From positions 313,362,900-313,426,899 of the forward strand of contig NC_057813.1 of the NCBI RefSeq assembly GCF_018294505.1: 64,000 bases of DNA, given 5' to 3'. A program made the position numbers and the translations under genes. This document shows positions 54,659 through 64,000 of this stretch, one piece after another (position 1 is the stretch's first letter; every line of letters starts with the position of its first letter). The notes beneath the pieces are model-generated. The model was not told the origin of the DNA and ran no database searches. It worked only from the letters and a program-made list of their open reading frames with translations. The stretch comes from Triticum aestivum (lineage: Eukaryota; Streptophyta; Magnoliopsida; Poales; Poaceae).

Positions 54659-56848
54659 GATCCCGTCGAACAAGAGCGTTTCAAACGCAGGCTTATGGCC
54701 ACGGCAAGCAGCCTCAAGAAAAAACAGCAGCAGCTTAGAGCTGACCAAGATTTGCTAGCCGACAGATGGACTGAAGTCCTGGCGGCCGAAGAGTACAAAC
54801 TCGAACGCCCCTCCAAGAGCTACCCAAAGCGCAGGCTGCTACCCCAACTAGAGGAGGAAGCAACTAAACCTACATCACCAGCGTATGATGCGGCCGATCG
54901 GCCACCCCGTGGCCGCGACAGAGAGGCCTTTCGGCCCTCAACTCAAGCCGCACCCCGGCGCCGCTCAAAAAATACCAGGGCACGGGGAAACGCACCAGAC
55001 CTGCGAGACATATTGGAGGACAAGGCAAGGCAAACAAGATCAATCTACGGATCGCGTGGGCGCCCCACGTCACGTGACGATAACCGTCACGCCGGATATG
55101 ACAAATACGGCCAGGCCGAACACAACAGACAAAGCTCATCCGAGCTACGTCGTGATATAGCCCAGTACAGAGGCGCCGCACACCCACTATGCTTCACAGA
55201 CGAAGTAATGGATCATCAAATCCCCGAGGGTTTTAAACCCGTAAACATCGAATCATACGATGGCACAACAGATCCTGCGGTATGGATCGAGGATTATCTC
55301 CTTCATATCCACATGGCCCGTGGTGATGATCTACACGCCATCAAATACCTCCCGCTCAAGCTTAAAGGACCAGCTCGGCATTGGCTTAACAGCCTGCCAG
55401 CAGAGTCAATTAGTTGCTGGGAGGACCTGGAATCCGCATTCCTTGACAACTTCCAGGGCACTTATGTGCGACCACCAGACGCCGATGACCTAAGCCACAT
55501 AATTCAGCAGCCAGAGGAATCGGCCAGACAATTCTGGACACGGTTCCTAACCAAGAAAAATCAAATAGTCGACTGTCCGGACGCAGAGGCTCTTGCAGCC
55601 TTCAGGCACAACATCCGAGACGAATGGCTTGCCCGGCACCTAGGACAGGAAAAGCCGAAATCTATGGCAGCCCTCACGACACTCATGACCCGCTTTTGCG
55701 CGGGAGAAGACAGCTGGCTAGCTCGTAGCAATAACATAACCAAGAGCCCTGGTAACTCAGATACCAAGGACAACAATGGCAGGTCACGTCGTAACAAGCA
55801 CAAGCGCCGCATTAACGGCGATAATACTGAGGATACGGCAGTTAATGCCGGATTCAGAGGCTCTAAACCCGGTCAGCGGAAGAAGCCATTCAAAAGAAAT
55901 CCTCCGGGCCCATCCAGTTTAGACCGGATACTCGATCGCTCGTGCCAGATACACGGCACCCCCGAACAACCAGCCAATCACACCAACAGGGATTGTTGGG
56001 TGTTCAAGCAGGCAGGCAAGTTAAGTGCCGAAAACAGAGACAAGGGGCTGCATAGCGATGACGAGGAGGAGCCCCGGCCGCCGAACAACAGAGGACAGAA
56101 GGGCTTCCCCCCACAAGTGCGGACGGTGAACATGATATACGCAACCCATATCCCCAAAAGGGAGCGGAAGCATGCTCTCAAGGACGTCTATGCGTTGGAG
56201 CCAGTCGCCCCAAAGTTCAACCCATGGTCCTCCTGCCCGATCACTTTTGATCGAAGGGACCACCCCACTAGCATTCGTCACGGCGGATTCGCCGCATTGG
56301 TCCTAGACCCAATCATTGACGGATTTCACCTCACTAGAGTCCTTATGGACGGCGGCAGCAGCCTGAACCTGCTTTATCAGGATACAGTGCGAAAAATGGG
56401 TATAGATCCCTCAAGGATTAAACCCACAAAGACGACCTTTAAAGGCGTCATACCAGGTGTAGAAGCCAGCTGTACAGGCTCAGTTACACTCGAAGTGGTC
56501 TTCGGATCCCCGGATAATTTCCGAAGCGAAGAGTTAATCTTCGACATAGTCCCGTTCCGCAGTGGCTATCACGCCCTGCTCGGACGAACCGCATTCGCAA
56601 AATTTAATGCGGTGCCGCACTACGCATATCTCAAGCTCAAGATGCCAGGCCCTCGCGGAGTCATTACGGTCAATGGAAACACCGAACGCTCTCTCCGAAC
56701 AGAGGAGCACACGGCGGCCCTGGCGGCGGAAGTACAAAGTAGCCTCTTAAGGCAATTCTCCAATCCGGCTGTTAAACGTCCGGACAACGTCAAGCGCGCC
56801 CGAAGTAACCTACAACAAAACCGGCTGGCACGTTCCGAGCAAGCATAG
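54650..56848 (+). CDS. TE-8 Gag capsid, nucleocapsid-like region and aspartic protease
   Basis: An uninterrupted 732-codon frame ending at a TAG. LKKKQQQLRADQDLLADRWT (coiled coil) leads to the capsid: HPLCFTDEVMDHQIPEGFKP, WIEDYLLHIHMARGDDLHAI, GPARHWLNSLPAESISCWED, FLDNFQGTYVRPPDADDL, FWTRFLTKKNQIVDCPDAEA. A basic linker and a C/H-rich motif (CQIHGTPEQPANHTNRDC) follow. The protease-like domain has VLMDGGSSLNLLYQDTVRKM (about 56335-56395) and LLGRTAFAKFNAVPHYAYLK. The protein ends without RT. Gag from this element could package its RNA; the true start is upstream at 53554, before the lesions. Confidence 0.85.
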   Translation: MPEDPVEQERFKRRLMATASSLKKKQQQLRADQDLLADRWTEVLAAEEYKLERPSKSYPKRRLLPQLEEEATKPTSPAYDAADRPPRGRDREAFRPSTQAAPRRRSKNTRARGNAPDLRDILEDKARQTRSIYGSRGRPTSRDDNRHAGYDKYGQAEHNRQSSSELRRDIAQYRGAAHPLCFTDEVMDHQIPEGFKPVNIESYDGTTDPAVWIEDYLLHIHMARGDDLHAIKYLPLKLKGPARHWLNSLPAESISCWEDLESAFLDNFQGTYVRPPDADDLSHIIQQPEESARQFWTRFLTKKNQIVDCPDAEALAAFRHNIRDEWLARHLGQEKPKSMAALTTLMTRFCAGEDSWLARSNNITKSPGNSDTKDNNGRSRRNKHKRRINGDNTEDTAVNAGFRGSKPGQRKKPFKRNPPGPSSLDRILDRSCQIHGTPEQPANHTNRDCWVFKQAGKLSAENRDKGLHSDDEEEPRPPNNRGQKGFPPQVRTVNMIYATHIPKRERKHALKDVYALEPVAPKFNPWSSCPITFDRRDHPTSIRHGGFAALVLDPIIDGFHLTRVLMDGGSSLNLLYQDTVRKMGIDPSRIKPTKTTFKGVIPGVEASCTGSVTLEVVFGSPDNFRSEELIFDIVPFRSGYHALLGRTAFAKFNAVPHYAYLKLKMPGPRGVITVNGNTERSLRTEEHTAALAAEVQSSLLRQFSNPAVKRPDNVKRARSNLQQNRLARSEQA

Positions 56849-58052
56849 CAGTGCGGCCCCAACCCCAGCCCTCGCGAGATCGCGATAGCAGTACCACGCG
56901 TACATAACTACGCTCTGGAAATACCATGGGCATAAGGGGAGGGGCACAACCACGGCACGCCCAGAATGCGGCTCAACCGCACTAGGGGCTCCCGATTTTG
57001 CCATTTCTTATTTTTATTTTTTATATACTTTCAGGACTCCACTATTCGGAAGGCCTGTCCGGCAATACACTCGCCGAACACACGATGCAATCAGCCAGGG
57101 AGACAACAAGCCACGTCAAATGTCCAGGTGGTCTCTATAACGAGCTAAATACCTGACTTACTTAAAGTCTCGCAGCTTGCCCCTGGAGGGGGAAATGTCA
57201 AATAATCCCATCTCTTGCTTATCGAACTATTTGTATCGTTCTGCTTTCATAGCAGCCCTTTAATAAACAATACATAGCTCTTGTCTATTATTGCATTCAT
57301 TTTTCATATAAATATGTTCAGTCATGACATTATGCAACCGTACACTTTGGTACGGCCAATACACCAGGGGCTTAAGTACCCCATAATACGGTGTGAGAAG
57401 ACCGAACACTCTTATGAGTGCGGCACCCCAAACTTATAGCATTATATGCATCGGCTCCGAATCATGTCTTGGGTCAATAGTTGGGTTTGCCTGGCTCCCA
57501 TGTTTTGGTACCTTACGTTCCGCAATGTCGGCTAAGGTAGCGCTGGGAGAACTACTACGATTGTGCCCCAGTTGAGCTGGGTTAACACCTCAGTAGAGAA
57601 AGCTAAAACTGACCGTCATGATAGGGCGAGAGACCGGTCGCTGTTCGAGAGGTTTTTCGAGTCCCTAAAGACTTATGCCGCTTAGAGCGAGGAGCTGGAT
57701 TTATCCGGCCTAGGCGTGGATAGCGCCCCGAACTCGGTCTTCCGAATACTAGGGGCTTCGCCGAAATTTAAAATTATAGAATTCTATGGCTAAGTGAGAG
57801 TGATAAAGCATTATAAGTCCGATGGCCTTGTTCGTTGTGCTGAGCGCCTCCCTAGATGGACCCAAGAATGGGAACAAGAGCGCTCAGGTTTATCCCGAAC
57901 ACCCCAGCACTCGTGGCATGGGGGTAGAAGCCGATGACTTGCATCTCTCAGATTTCATAAACGGCCGCACAGAAGGTAATATTTTAAATTCAAAAAGCGT
58001 TGCTTAGCGCATATGAACAAGTTTTCAGCGCACAGGATAAACACGAGCGAGT
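56849..58052. other. TE-8 spacer between gag-protease and antisense gene
   Basis: About 1.2 kb, non-coding in both directions. 57330-57700 is near-duplicated in TE-7 at 63640-64000 (CGTACACTTTGGTACG, CCGAATCATGTCTTGGGTC). As the two genes converge here, it would serve as 3' UTR for both. Confidence 0.7.
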
Positions 58053-61000
58053 TTACTCAAAAATTACATCCCCGGTACATTCATTCGCTACAAGACGGGC
58101 ACCCTTCAGGACGCCCTCATAATACATCTCGGGCCTGCGATGCTCTTTCCCCTCCGGTGGACCATCCTTCACCAGCTTCTCAGCATCCAGCTTGCCCCAG
58201 TGCACTTTAGCACGGGCAAAAGCCCTACGGGTGCCCTCGATGCACACGGAGCGCTTGATGACTTCAAGTCGTGGACAGGCATCCACCAGCCGCCGCACCA
58301 GCCCAAAGTAGCTCAAAGGCATGACCTCCCTAGGCCACAGCCGGCCTATCAGGCCCTTCATGGCCTGTTTGGCTGCCTTATGAAGCTCGACCAGCTGCTT
58401 CAGCTGGTCGCTCAAGGGCACCGGCGATTCGGCCTCAGCATACTAGGACCAGAACACCTTCTCCTTCGAGCTTCCTTCCTCGGCCCGGTAGAATGCGGCG
58501 GCGTCGGATACACTGCGGGGCAGATCTGTGAATGCTCCTGGAGAGCTCCGGATGCGGGTAAGTAACAGGTAATTTACTTTCACGTGCTTGCTTTGCATAA
58601 AGAATGCCTTACCCGCCGCAATCTTTTTCATCGCCTCAATCTCCTGGAGGGCTTTTTGGGCTTCGGCCTTGGCAGATTTGGCGCTTTCAAGTGCCGAGGC
58701 AAGCTCGGACTCTCGAATCTTCGAGTCAAGCTCTAAACTCTCATGTTTCTTCACGAGAGCATCGAGCTCTTGCCGCACCTCCGCCACCCGCGCCTCTTGC
58801 TTTTCTCGCTCAGTGCGCTCCACGGCCGCATTGTCTTTGGCCTTGGATAGCGCTTCCTTCAGGGTCGCCACCTCGGATGTGGCCCCTGCAACATTCACGT
58901 TGGTCCTGTAATTATTTGCAACCAGGTATTTTTTATATACTTACATAAGGTATTACATACCTTCCTGGTCCTCGAGCTGCTTCTTGGCACGGCCGAGCTT
59001 GTTCTCGGACCGCTCAACGCTCTGCTTCAATGCATCGACCTCCGCAGTCAGTGCGGCAGAGGTCAGCAGCGCAGCCTGCAATCCCATATTGACATATTTA
59101 TGTTAGACTCCTGCGTATATCTTTTTTAGATCCTCAGTCCGGCTTTTCTTTCCGAACACCACACTGAGCATCAGGGGTTACTGTCTATGCGGTAACATTT
59201 TTATATGTTTTAAATACATACCTCAAAGCCTGTTAGCAGGCTGGTACAGGCTTCTGTCAGCCCGCTCTTGGCGGACTGAACCTTCTGAATCACCGCACTC
59301 ATAACAGTGCGGTGCTCCTCGTCGATGGAGGCGCCGTTAAGCACCTCCAGCAAATTGTCCGGCGCCTCCGGTTGGACGGAGGCCGTCGGTGTCATAGGCT
59401 TGCCCTTCTTGCGAAGGGGCCGCCTGCCGGACTCCGGAACCACTAAAGGTTCCGGATCGGTGTCTGACCTAGGGCCGGACTTAGATCCCTCTGGGGCTTC
59501 ATCCTCTTTGGGCCTGGAGTCCGGGAGGTCGCCTTGCGGCGCCTCCAGGACCACCTCCCCCTGGTTTAGTCCCTTTTGGGACTCCACCTCGGCTTCGTCC
59601 GTAGGGCGAGGGGAGGAGGCCGTTGGGAGTGAAGTGTTATTCACATCCGACGAATCCAGGGAGCCGCTCGACAAATCGCCGAGCTGAGCCTTGGGCGGAC
59701 TACATGATTGAATTCGGCGTCAGAAGGTACTGTACAATAGAGGAGCGCCATAAGTTATTCTGGTATCCGGATACTTACGATTTTGCCAGGGGCTTGACCC
59801 TGGATGGCAATTCCTCTTCGCCGTCTTCGGCGTCGGAGGCGTAGTCCGGTAGAAGGGTCCTCCCCTTCTTGGACCCTCCGGCCTCCCCAGTTGGGGCTGC
59901 CTTCCTTTTCTTTCCTCCCCTCGCTGAAGGGGGAGAGGCTTCTTTTTCCTCCTCGTCTTTAGAGGCGGAGGGCGCTTCGGGGTCGTCGGGCGATGAATCC
60001 GACACCACCAGGCGTTGGGAACTCTTTCGAGTCCCCGTGGCCTTCTTCTTGGCCTTCTTCTCCGGCACCACGCGAGGTGCCGGAACCAGCAGCTTTGTCA
60101 AACGGCCGTCCGCTGGGTCTTCGGGCAAAGGAGCCAGACAGTTCATCTATCTGGCCTTCTTCTGCCAGTCCTGTTAAAGGGATGGGAGTTTAGATCCCGC
60201 ATAGAGTCAAAATATGGAAAACAAATACCACGTAATGGGAAAACTGAGCTTACCACGCTGGCTTGATGCTTCGCGCAGAATCCGCGATCCTCGGTAATGG
60301 GAGGGTGAACCTCGGAGCTCTTGAAAAGCACCTTCCAGGCGTCCTTGTGTTTTGTGTCGAAGAGCCTGGACAAAGTCTGGTGTTGAGCCGGGTCGAACTC
60401 CCACAAGTTGAAGGCCCGTTGTTGACACGGGAGGATCCGACGGAAGAGCATGGCCTGGACTATGTTGACAAGTTTAACCTTCTTGTTCACCAGGTCTTGG
60501 ACGCAGGTTTGGAGTCCGGCCACCTCTTCCGGATTACCGAACAACTGTCCCGTCTCTTTTCCAGGACGTGAGCCGGGTGGGGGTGCCAGATTGGAATTCG
60601 GGGGCCGCTGCCCACTCAGGGTCACGCGGCTCGGTGATGTAGAACCACCCCGATTGCCACCCTTTGATGGTTTCTACAAAGGAGCCCTCGAGCCATGTGA
60701 TGTTGGGCATCTTGACCACCATGGCGCCTCCGCACTCCGCTTGTCGGCCGCTCACGACCTTTGGCTTGACGCTGAAGATCTTCAGCCATAGGCCGAAGTG
60801 AGGCTTGATGTGGAGGAAGCCTCGCACACGACGATAAACGCCGAGATGTTGAGGATGAAGTTTGGGGCCAAATCATGGAAATCCAGGCCGTAGTAGAACA
60901 TGAGCCCCCGGACAAATGGGTGATGTGGGAAGCCCAGTCCGCGGAGGAAATGGGTAAGGAACACCACCCTCTCATGGGGCCTAGGGGTGGGGATGAGTTG

Positions 61001-61117
61001 CCCCTCATCTGGAAGCCGGTGCGCGATGTCGTTACACAAGTATCCGACCTTCCTCAACTTTTTGATGTGCCCCTCCGTAATGGTGGAGGCCATCCATCTA
61101 CCTCCCGCTCCGGACAT
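58053..61117 (-). pseudogene. TE-8 antisense five-exon gene (putative gypsy-type transposon domain)
   Basis: ATG at 61117 (MSGAGGRWMASTITEGHI). Inferred exons: 61117-60254, 60170-59779, 59699-59222, 59075-58961, 58905-58053; introns have GT/AG ends, are 55-146 bp long, and the first three keep codon phase. Exon 1 has VFLTHFLRGLGFPHHPFVRG, LDFHDLAPNFILNISAFIVV, then CEA/FLHIKPHFGLWLKIFS, like Pfam PF04195 (from memory), which occurs in many grass proteins of unknown role. Exons 2-3 are basic, then acidic and disordered; exons 4-5 are coiled coil with a conserved tail ending GDVIFE. Lesions: one-base shifts near 60822 and 60560, a phase slip at intron 4, and TAGs at the start of exon 2 and at 58443-58445. 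Coding opposes gag-protease. Confidence 0.68.
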
Positions 61118-61230
61118 GATTGGAGAAGGTTGAGGTGGGAAGTGCGGACTTGGGCACTGGAGCTTGAGTGCACAAGAATGGATAAGCAAAAGAGGAAGAA
61201 GTCGTAGATGGAAAGGGCGGATCCTTATCC

Positions 61231-61240
61231 CCTTATATGG
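61231..61240 (-). promoter_or_regulatory. TATA-like box of the antisense gene
   Basis: Minus strand CCATATAAGG, ~115 nt upstream of the ATG at 61117 and outside the LTR, spaced as expected for a TATA box with a short 5' UTR. It suggests a promoter separate from the LTR; no expression evidence. Confidence 0.45.
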
Positions 61241-61670
61241 GCGGCCAAAATTATGAGCCTCCACCAGCCTAATAAAACTCGCTTATCTCCCAAGCACCAC
61301 GGTTAATGGCGCGGTTGGGTTACCCACGCCCGTATTGATGAGAATCCCAGAATAAGGGGACACGATCTCTGCTTTGACAAGACGTACCAAGGAAACCACC
61401 TCGCTAAACGCGTTGAGGTGGACCAGTAAAATGATTCGAATAAAGGCTTGGTCATAGCGTGATGTCACACTACGGAATACGTCAGCAGATTAGATTTGTG
61501 TAAACATTATTCTCTCTACGGTGGTATTTGGAACTTATTTTGCAGAGCCGGACACTATCCTTGTGTTCAAACATCTTCAATGAAGTATTCGGAGGAGGAA
61601 CCCGCCTTGCAATGCTGAAGACAATTTGCGCGCCAGACTCATCGTCATTGAAGCCTGGTTCAGGGGCTAC

Positions 61671-62143
61671 TGAGGGAGTCCTGGATTAGGGGGTGTCCGG
61701 ATGGCTGGACTATGACCTTTGGCCGGACTCCCGGACTATGAAGATACAAGATTGAAGACTTCGTCCCGTGTCCGGATGGGACTTTCCTTGGCGTGGAAGG
61801 CAAGCTTAGCGATACGATATGAAGATCTTCTCCCATTGTAACCGACTCTGTGTAACCCTAGCCCTCCCCGATGTCTATATAAACCGGAGAGTTTTAGTCC
61901 ATAGGACGAACAACAATCATACCATAGGCTAGCTTCTAGGGTTTAGCCTCTCTGATCTCGTGGTAGATCAACTCTTGTACTACCCATATCATCAATATTA
62001 ATCAAGCAGGAGTAGGGTTTTACCTCCATCGAGAGGGCCCGAACCTGGGTAAAAACATCGTGTCCCTTGTCTCCTGTTACCACCCACCTAGACGCACAGT
62101 TCGGGACCCCCTACCCGAGACCCGCCGGTTTTGACATCGACAA
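61671..62143 (+). repeat. TE-8 3' LTR
   Basis: 473 bp, TGAGGGAGTCCTGGATTAGG to ...GACATCGACA, preceded by GGTTCAGGGGCTAC (PPT). TATA-like TCTATATAAA at 61874-61883. Confidence 0.94.
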
Positions 62144-62148
62144 CTGAA

Positions 62149-63166
62149 GACACGGCAGTCAATGCCGGATTCAGCGGATTCAAATCCGGTCAGCGGAAGA
62201 AGCCATTCAAGAGAAACAATCAGGGACCGTCCAGTCTAGACCGTATACTGGAGCGCTCATGCCAAATTCATGGCACCCCGGACAAGCCAGCCAACCACAC
62301 CAATAGAGACTGTCTGGTATTTAAATAGGGCGGCAAGATAAACACCGAAAACAGGGACAAGGGGCTGCATAGCGACGATGACGAGGAGCCCCGGCATCCG
62401 AACATGGGGGGACAGAAGAAATGTCCGCCCCCATGTGAAAATGTTCAACATGATCTACGCCACCCACATCCCCAAGCGGGAATGGAAGCGAGCACTACGG
62501 CACGTCTACGCGATGGAGCCAGTCGTCCCCAAATTCAACCCATGGTCAGCTTGTCCGATCACCTTTGATCGTAGGGATCATCCTACTAGCATCCGTCACG
62601 GTGGCTCGGCCGCATTGGTTCTAGACCCAATCATAGACGGATTTCACCTCACAAGAGTCCTTTTGGACGGAGGCAGCAGCCTGAACCTGCTTTACCAGGA
62701 CACAGTGCGCAAAATGGGCATTGATCCTTCAAGGATTAAGCCCACAAAAACCACCTTTAAAGGTGTAATTCCTGGAGTAGAGGCCCGTTGTATGGGCTCT
62801 ATAACATTGGAAGTGGTCTTCGGATCTCCGGATAACTTCCGAAGCGAAGAGCCAATCTTCGATATCGTCCCTTTTCGCAATGGTTACCACGCACTGCTCG
62901 GACAAACCGCATTCGCTAGATTCAATGCGGTACCACACTATGCATACCTCAAGCTCAAGATGCCAGGCCCGCGCGGGGTCATAACAGTCAACGGAAATAT
63001 GGACCGCTCTGTCCGTACACAAGAGCACACTGCAGCCCTTGCAGCAGAAGTACAATGCGGACTCCTCCGGCAAACCACCAATCCGGCGACGACAACCTCA
63101 AGCTCCGTCAAGCGAGGGCGGAACACCCCGCAACAGGATCAGCAGGCATGCCAAGAGCATGATTAG
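62149..63166 (+). pseudogene. TE-7 gag-protease, C-terminal part
   Basis: Resumes the TE-7 frame after TE-8: NAGFSGFKSGQRKKPFKRN, CQIHGTPDKPANHTNRDCLV, then a TAG at 62326-62328 where TE-8 has CAG. A frame change near 62420 leads to an open frame with MIYATHIPKREWKRALRHVY, VLLDGGSSLNLLYQDTVRKM (protease D-G-G-S), FGSPDNFRSEEPIFDIVPFR, LLGQTAFARFNAVPHYAYLK, ending QACQEHD at 63166. About 85-90% like TE-8 by eye. Confidence 0.85.
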
Positions 63167-64000
63167 CAGTCCAGCCTCCGCTCAAATCCCATCAAAGCAA
63201 CATTCGTGCCACCCGTACACAATTACGCACTCAAAATACCATGGGTACAGGCGGAGGCGTAGCAGTGGCTCAGTCAATAGTACGGTATTGCCTCGTAACC
63301 TTTCCTTTTACCTTTAAGGACATTTCTTTAGCACAGCTTCTCCAGAAGAGCCGGATTGTCGGACCTACATAGGAGAGAAAACCAAGGAGGCAACAGGCTT
63401 TGCGCACAGAATGAAATGCCCAAGCGGAATCTATTTACGATCGTTATACCCGCTTTATCTACCTGTACGTAGCCTGCCTCTGGATAGGATATGTCAAATA
63501 ATCCTATTTAGCTCCGCTTAACGCATTCATTGTAAACATACGCCTAAACGTATTATTCATCAATGGGAGATCATATACAGCGTCAGCTTATTATTCTTAT
63601 TTGAGCATTTTTTTACAAATGTCTATTTGATTTTGCATCCGTACACTTTGGTACGTTAAGTTTGCCAGGGGCTTCTTATGGCGCCCCATAATACGGTAAG
63701 ACAAGTCCGAACACTTTCAACAGTGCGGCACCCCGAACTTATAGCATTATGCATCAGCTCCGAATCATGTCTTGGGTCTACAGTTGGGATAGCCCAGCTC
63801 CCTTGTTTTGGTACCTTACGTTCCATTATATCGGCTAAGGTAGCACAGGGAGAACTACTGAGATTGTGCCCTGGTTCTTCCGGACGAGCACCTTAGTAGA
63901 GAAAGCCGAAAACTGACCGGCATGATGTGGCGAGAGCTGGTCGCTGTTCGAGAGGTCTTAAAATCCTTAAAGATTTTTCCGCTTTAGGCGATAATTCGGC
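63167..64000. other. TE-7 spacer, runs to window end
   Basis: Non-coding, near-identical in layout to 56849-57700 of TE-8. The antisense gene of TE-7 should begin just past the window edge. Confidence 0.65.

Larger units (their letters stand above)
53035..62143 (+). mobile_element. TE-8: Fatima-like non-autonomous Gypsy, complete, with antisense gene
   Basis: LTRs 53035-53505 and 61671-62143, with TSD accga (53030-53034) and actga (62144-62148), one transition apart. The order is 5' LTR, gag-protease (plus), spacer, a five-exon gene on the minus strand, PPT-like CAGGGGCTAC, 3' LTR. RT, RNase H and integrase are absent. Hand alignment of the LTRs gives 12 differences, all transitions, and one 1-bp indel, roughly 1 million years at 1.3e-8 per site per year. 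Inserted in the gag of TE-7, the same family. Confidence 0.92.
50303..64000 (+). mobile_element. TE-7: Fatima-like Gypsy, 5' part, interrupted by TE-8
   Basis: The 5' LTR 50303-50783 begins TGAGGGAGTCCTGG. Gag runs to 53034, is interrupted by TE-8, and resumes at 62149 with gag-protease followed by the family's spacer to the window end. The predicted TSD is gggag (50298-50302), with its partner outside. No RT or integrase within the visible part. Confidence 0.87.

Noticed and set aside
58577..58612. A sixth intron in the TE-8 antisense gene
   Set aside because: Only 36 bp, and the region reads through in frame in both TE-8 and TE-1 with matching residues (GKAFFMQS versus GKKYLLQS), so it is exon.
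61671..63166. Third independent Fatima-like element starting at 61671
   Set aside because: The sequence after 62148 continues the TE-7 gag frame across matching TSDs, so 61671-62143 is the 3' LTR of TE-8 and 62149 onward belongs to TE-7.

Overview
This window looks like grass intergenic DNA, most probably Triticeae (wheat, Aegilops or barley type). It is filled almost completely by nested transposable elements, and I see no ordinary host gene. The lineage call rests on the element types present: a pol-less gag-protease Gypsy family with an antisense extra gene (Fatima-like), an Athila-type Gypsy with ~1.4 kb LTRs (Sabrina-like), a Sirevirus-type Copia (Maximus-like), Tat-lineage Gypsy elements, a CRM/Cereba-like element and a CACTA transposon. 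These family names come from memory and were not searched. Boundaries, LTR pairs, TSDs, primer-binding sites (PBS) and domains were read directly from the sequence.

Layout, left to right. 1-3456: 3' part of a CACTA transposon ending in GTAGTG. It is inserted in TE-1, the oldest element, a minus-strand Fatima-like element whose pieces lie at 3457-8335, 17522-17791 and 35330-36099. TE-1 is split by TE-2 (8336-17521, minus, Sabrina-like, TSD ctcca) and by TE-3 (17792-35329, minus, Maximus-like). TE-3 is itself split by TE-4 (19841-25579, plus, Tat Gypsy, TSD tccac). The 5' LTR of TE-1 is interrupted at 36100 by TE-5 (36100 to beyond the window, minus, non-autonomous, tRNA-Lys-primed). TE-5 contains TE-6 (37667-45425, plus, CRM-like, TSD attac), and its right LTR is broken at 50303 by TE-7 (plus, Fatima-like, runs off the window). 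TE-7 contains TE-8 (53035-62143, plus, same family, TSD accga/actga).

Coding content is retroelement gag, protease, RT, RNase H and integrase. TE-3 and TE-6 carry complete domain sets, each broken by stops or frameshifts. TE-2, TE-5 and TE-8 have no RT or integrase, so they would have depended on enzymes from relatives. TE-4 kept RT and RNase H but lost integrase and most of its 3' LTR in one deletion. The LTRs of TE-6 differ at about 10 of 916 positions and those of TE-8 at about 12 of 471 (hand counts). TE-6 is therefore the youngest dated insertion here.

The most unusual structures are: (i) a five-exon gene on the antisense strand of TE-8, with its own TATA-like box and a degenerate homologue in TE-1; (ii) a tRNA-Lys(CTT)-like sequence inside TE-5, whose PBS is an exact complement of a tRNA-Lys 3' end; (iii) an ~80-bp-period array of polypurine-tract-like motifs in TE-5; (iv) a pol reading frame that continues into the 3' LTR of TE-6; and (v) palindromic GCGGTAGTACCGC motifs concentrated in TE-3.
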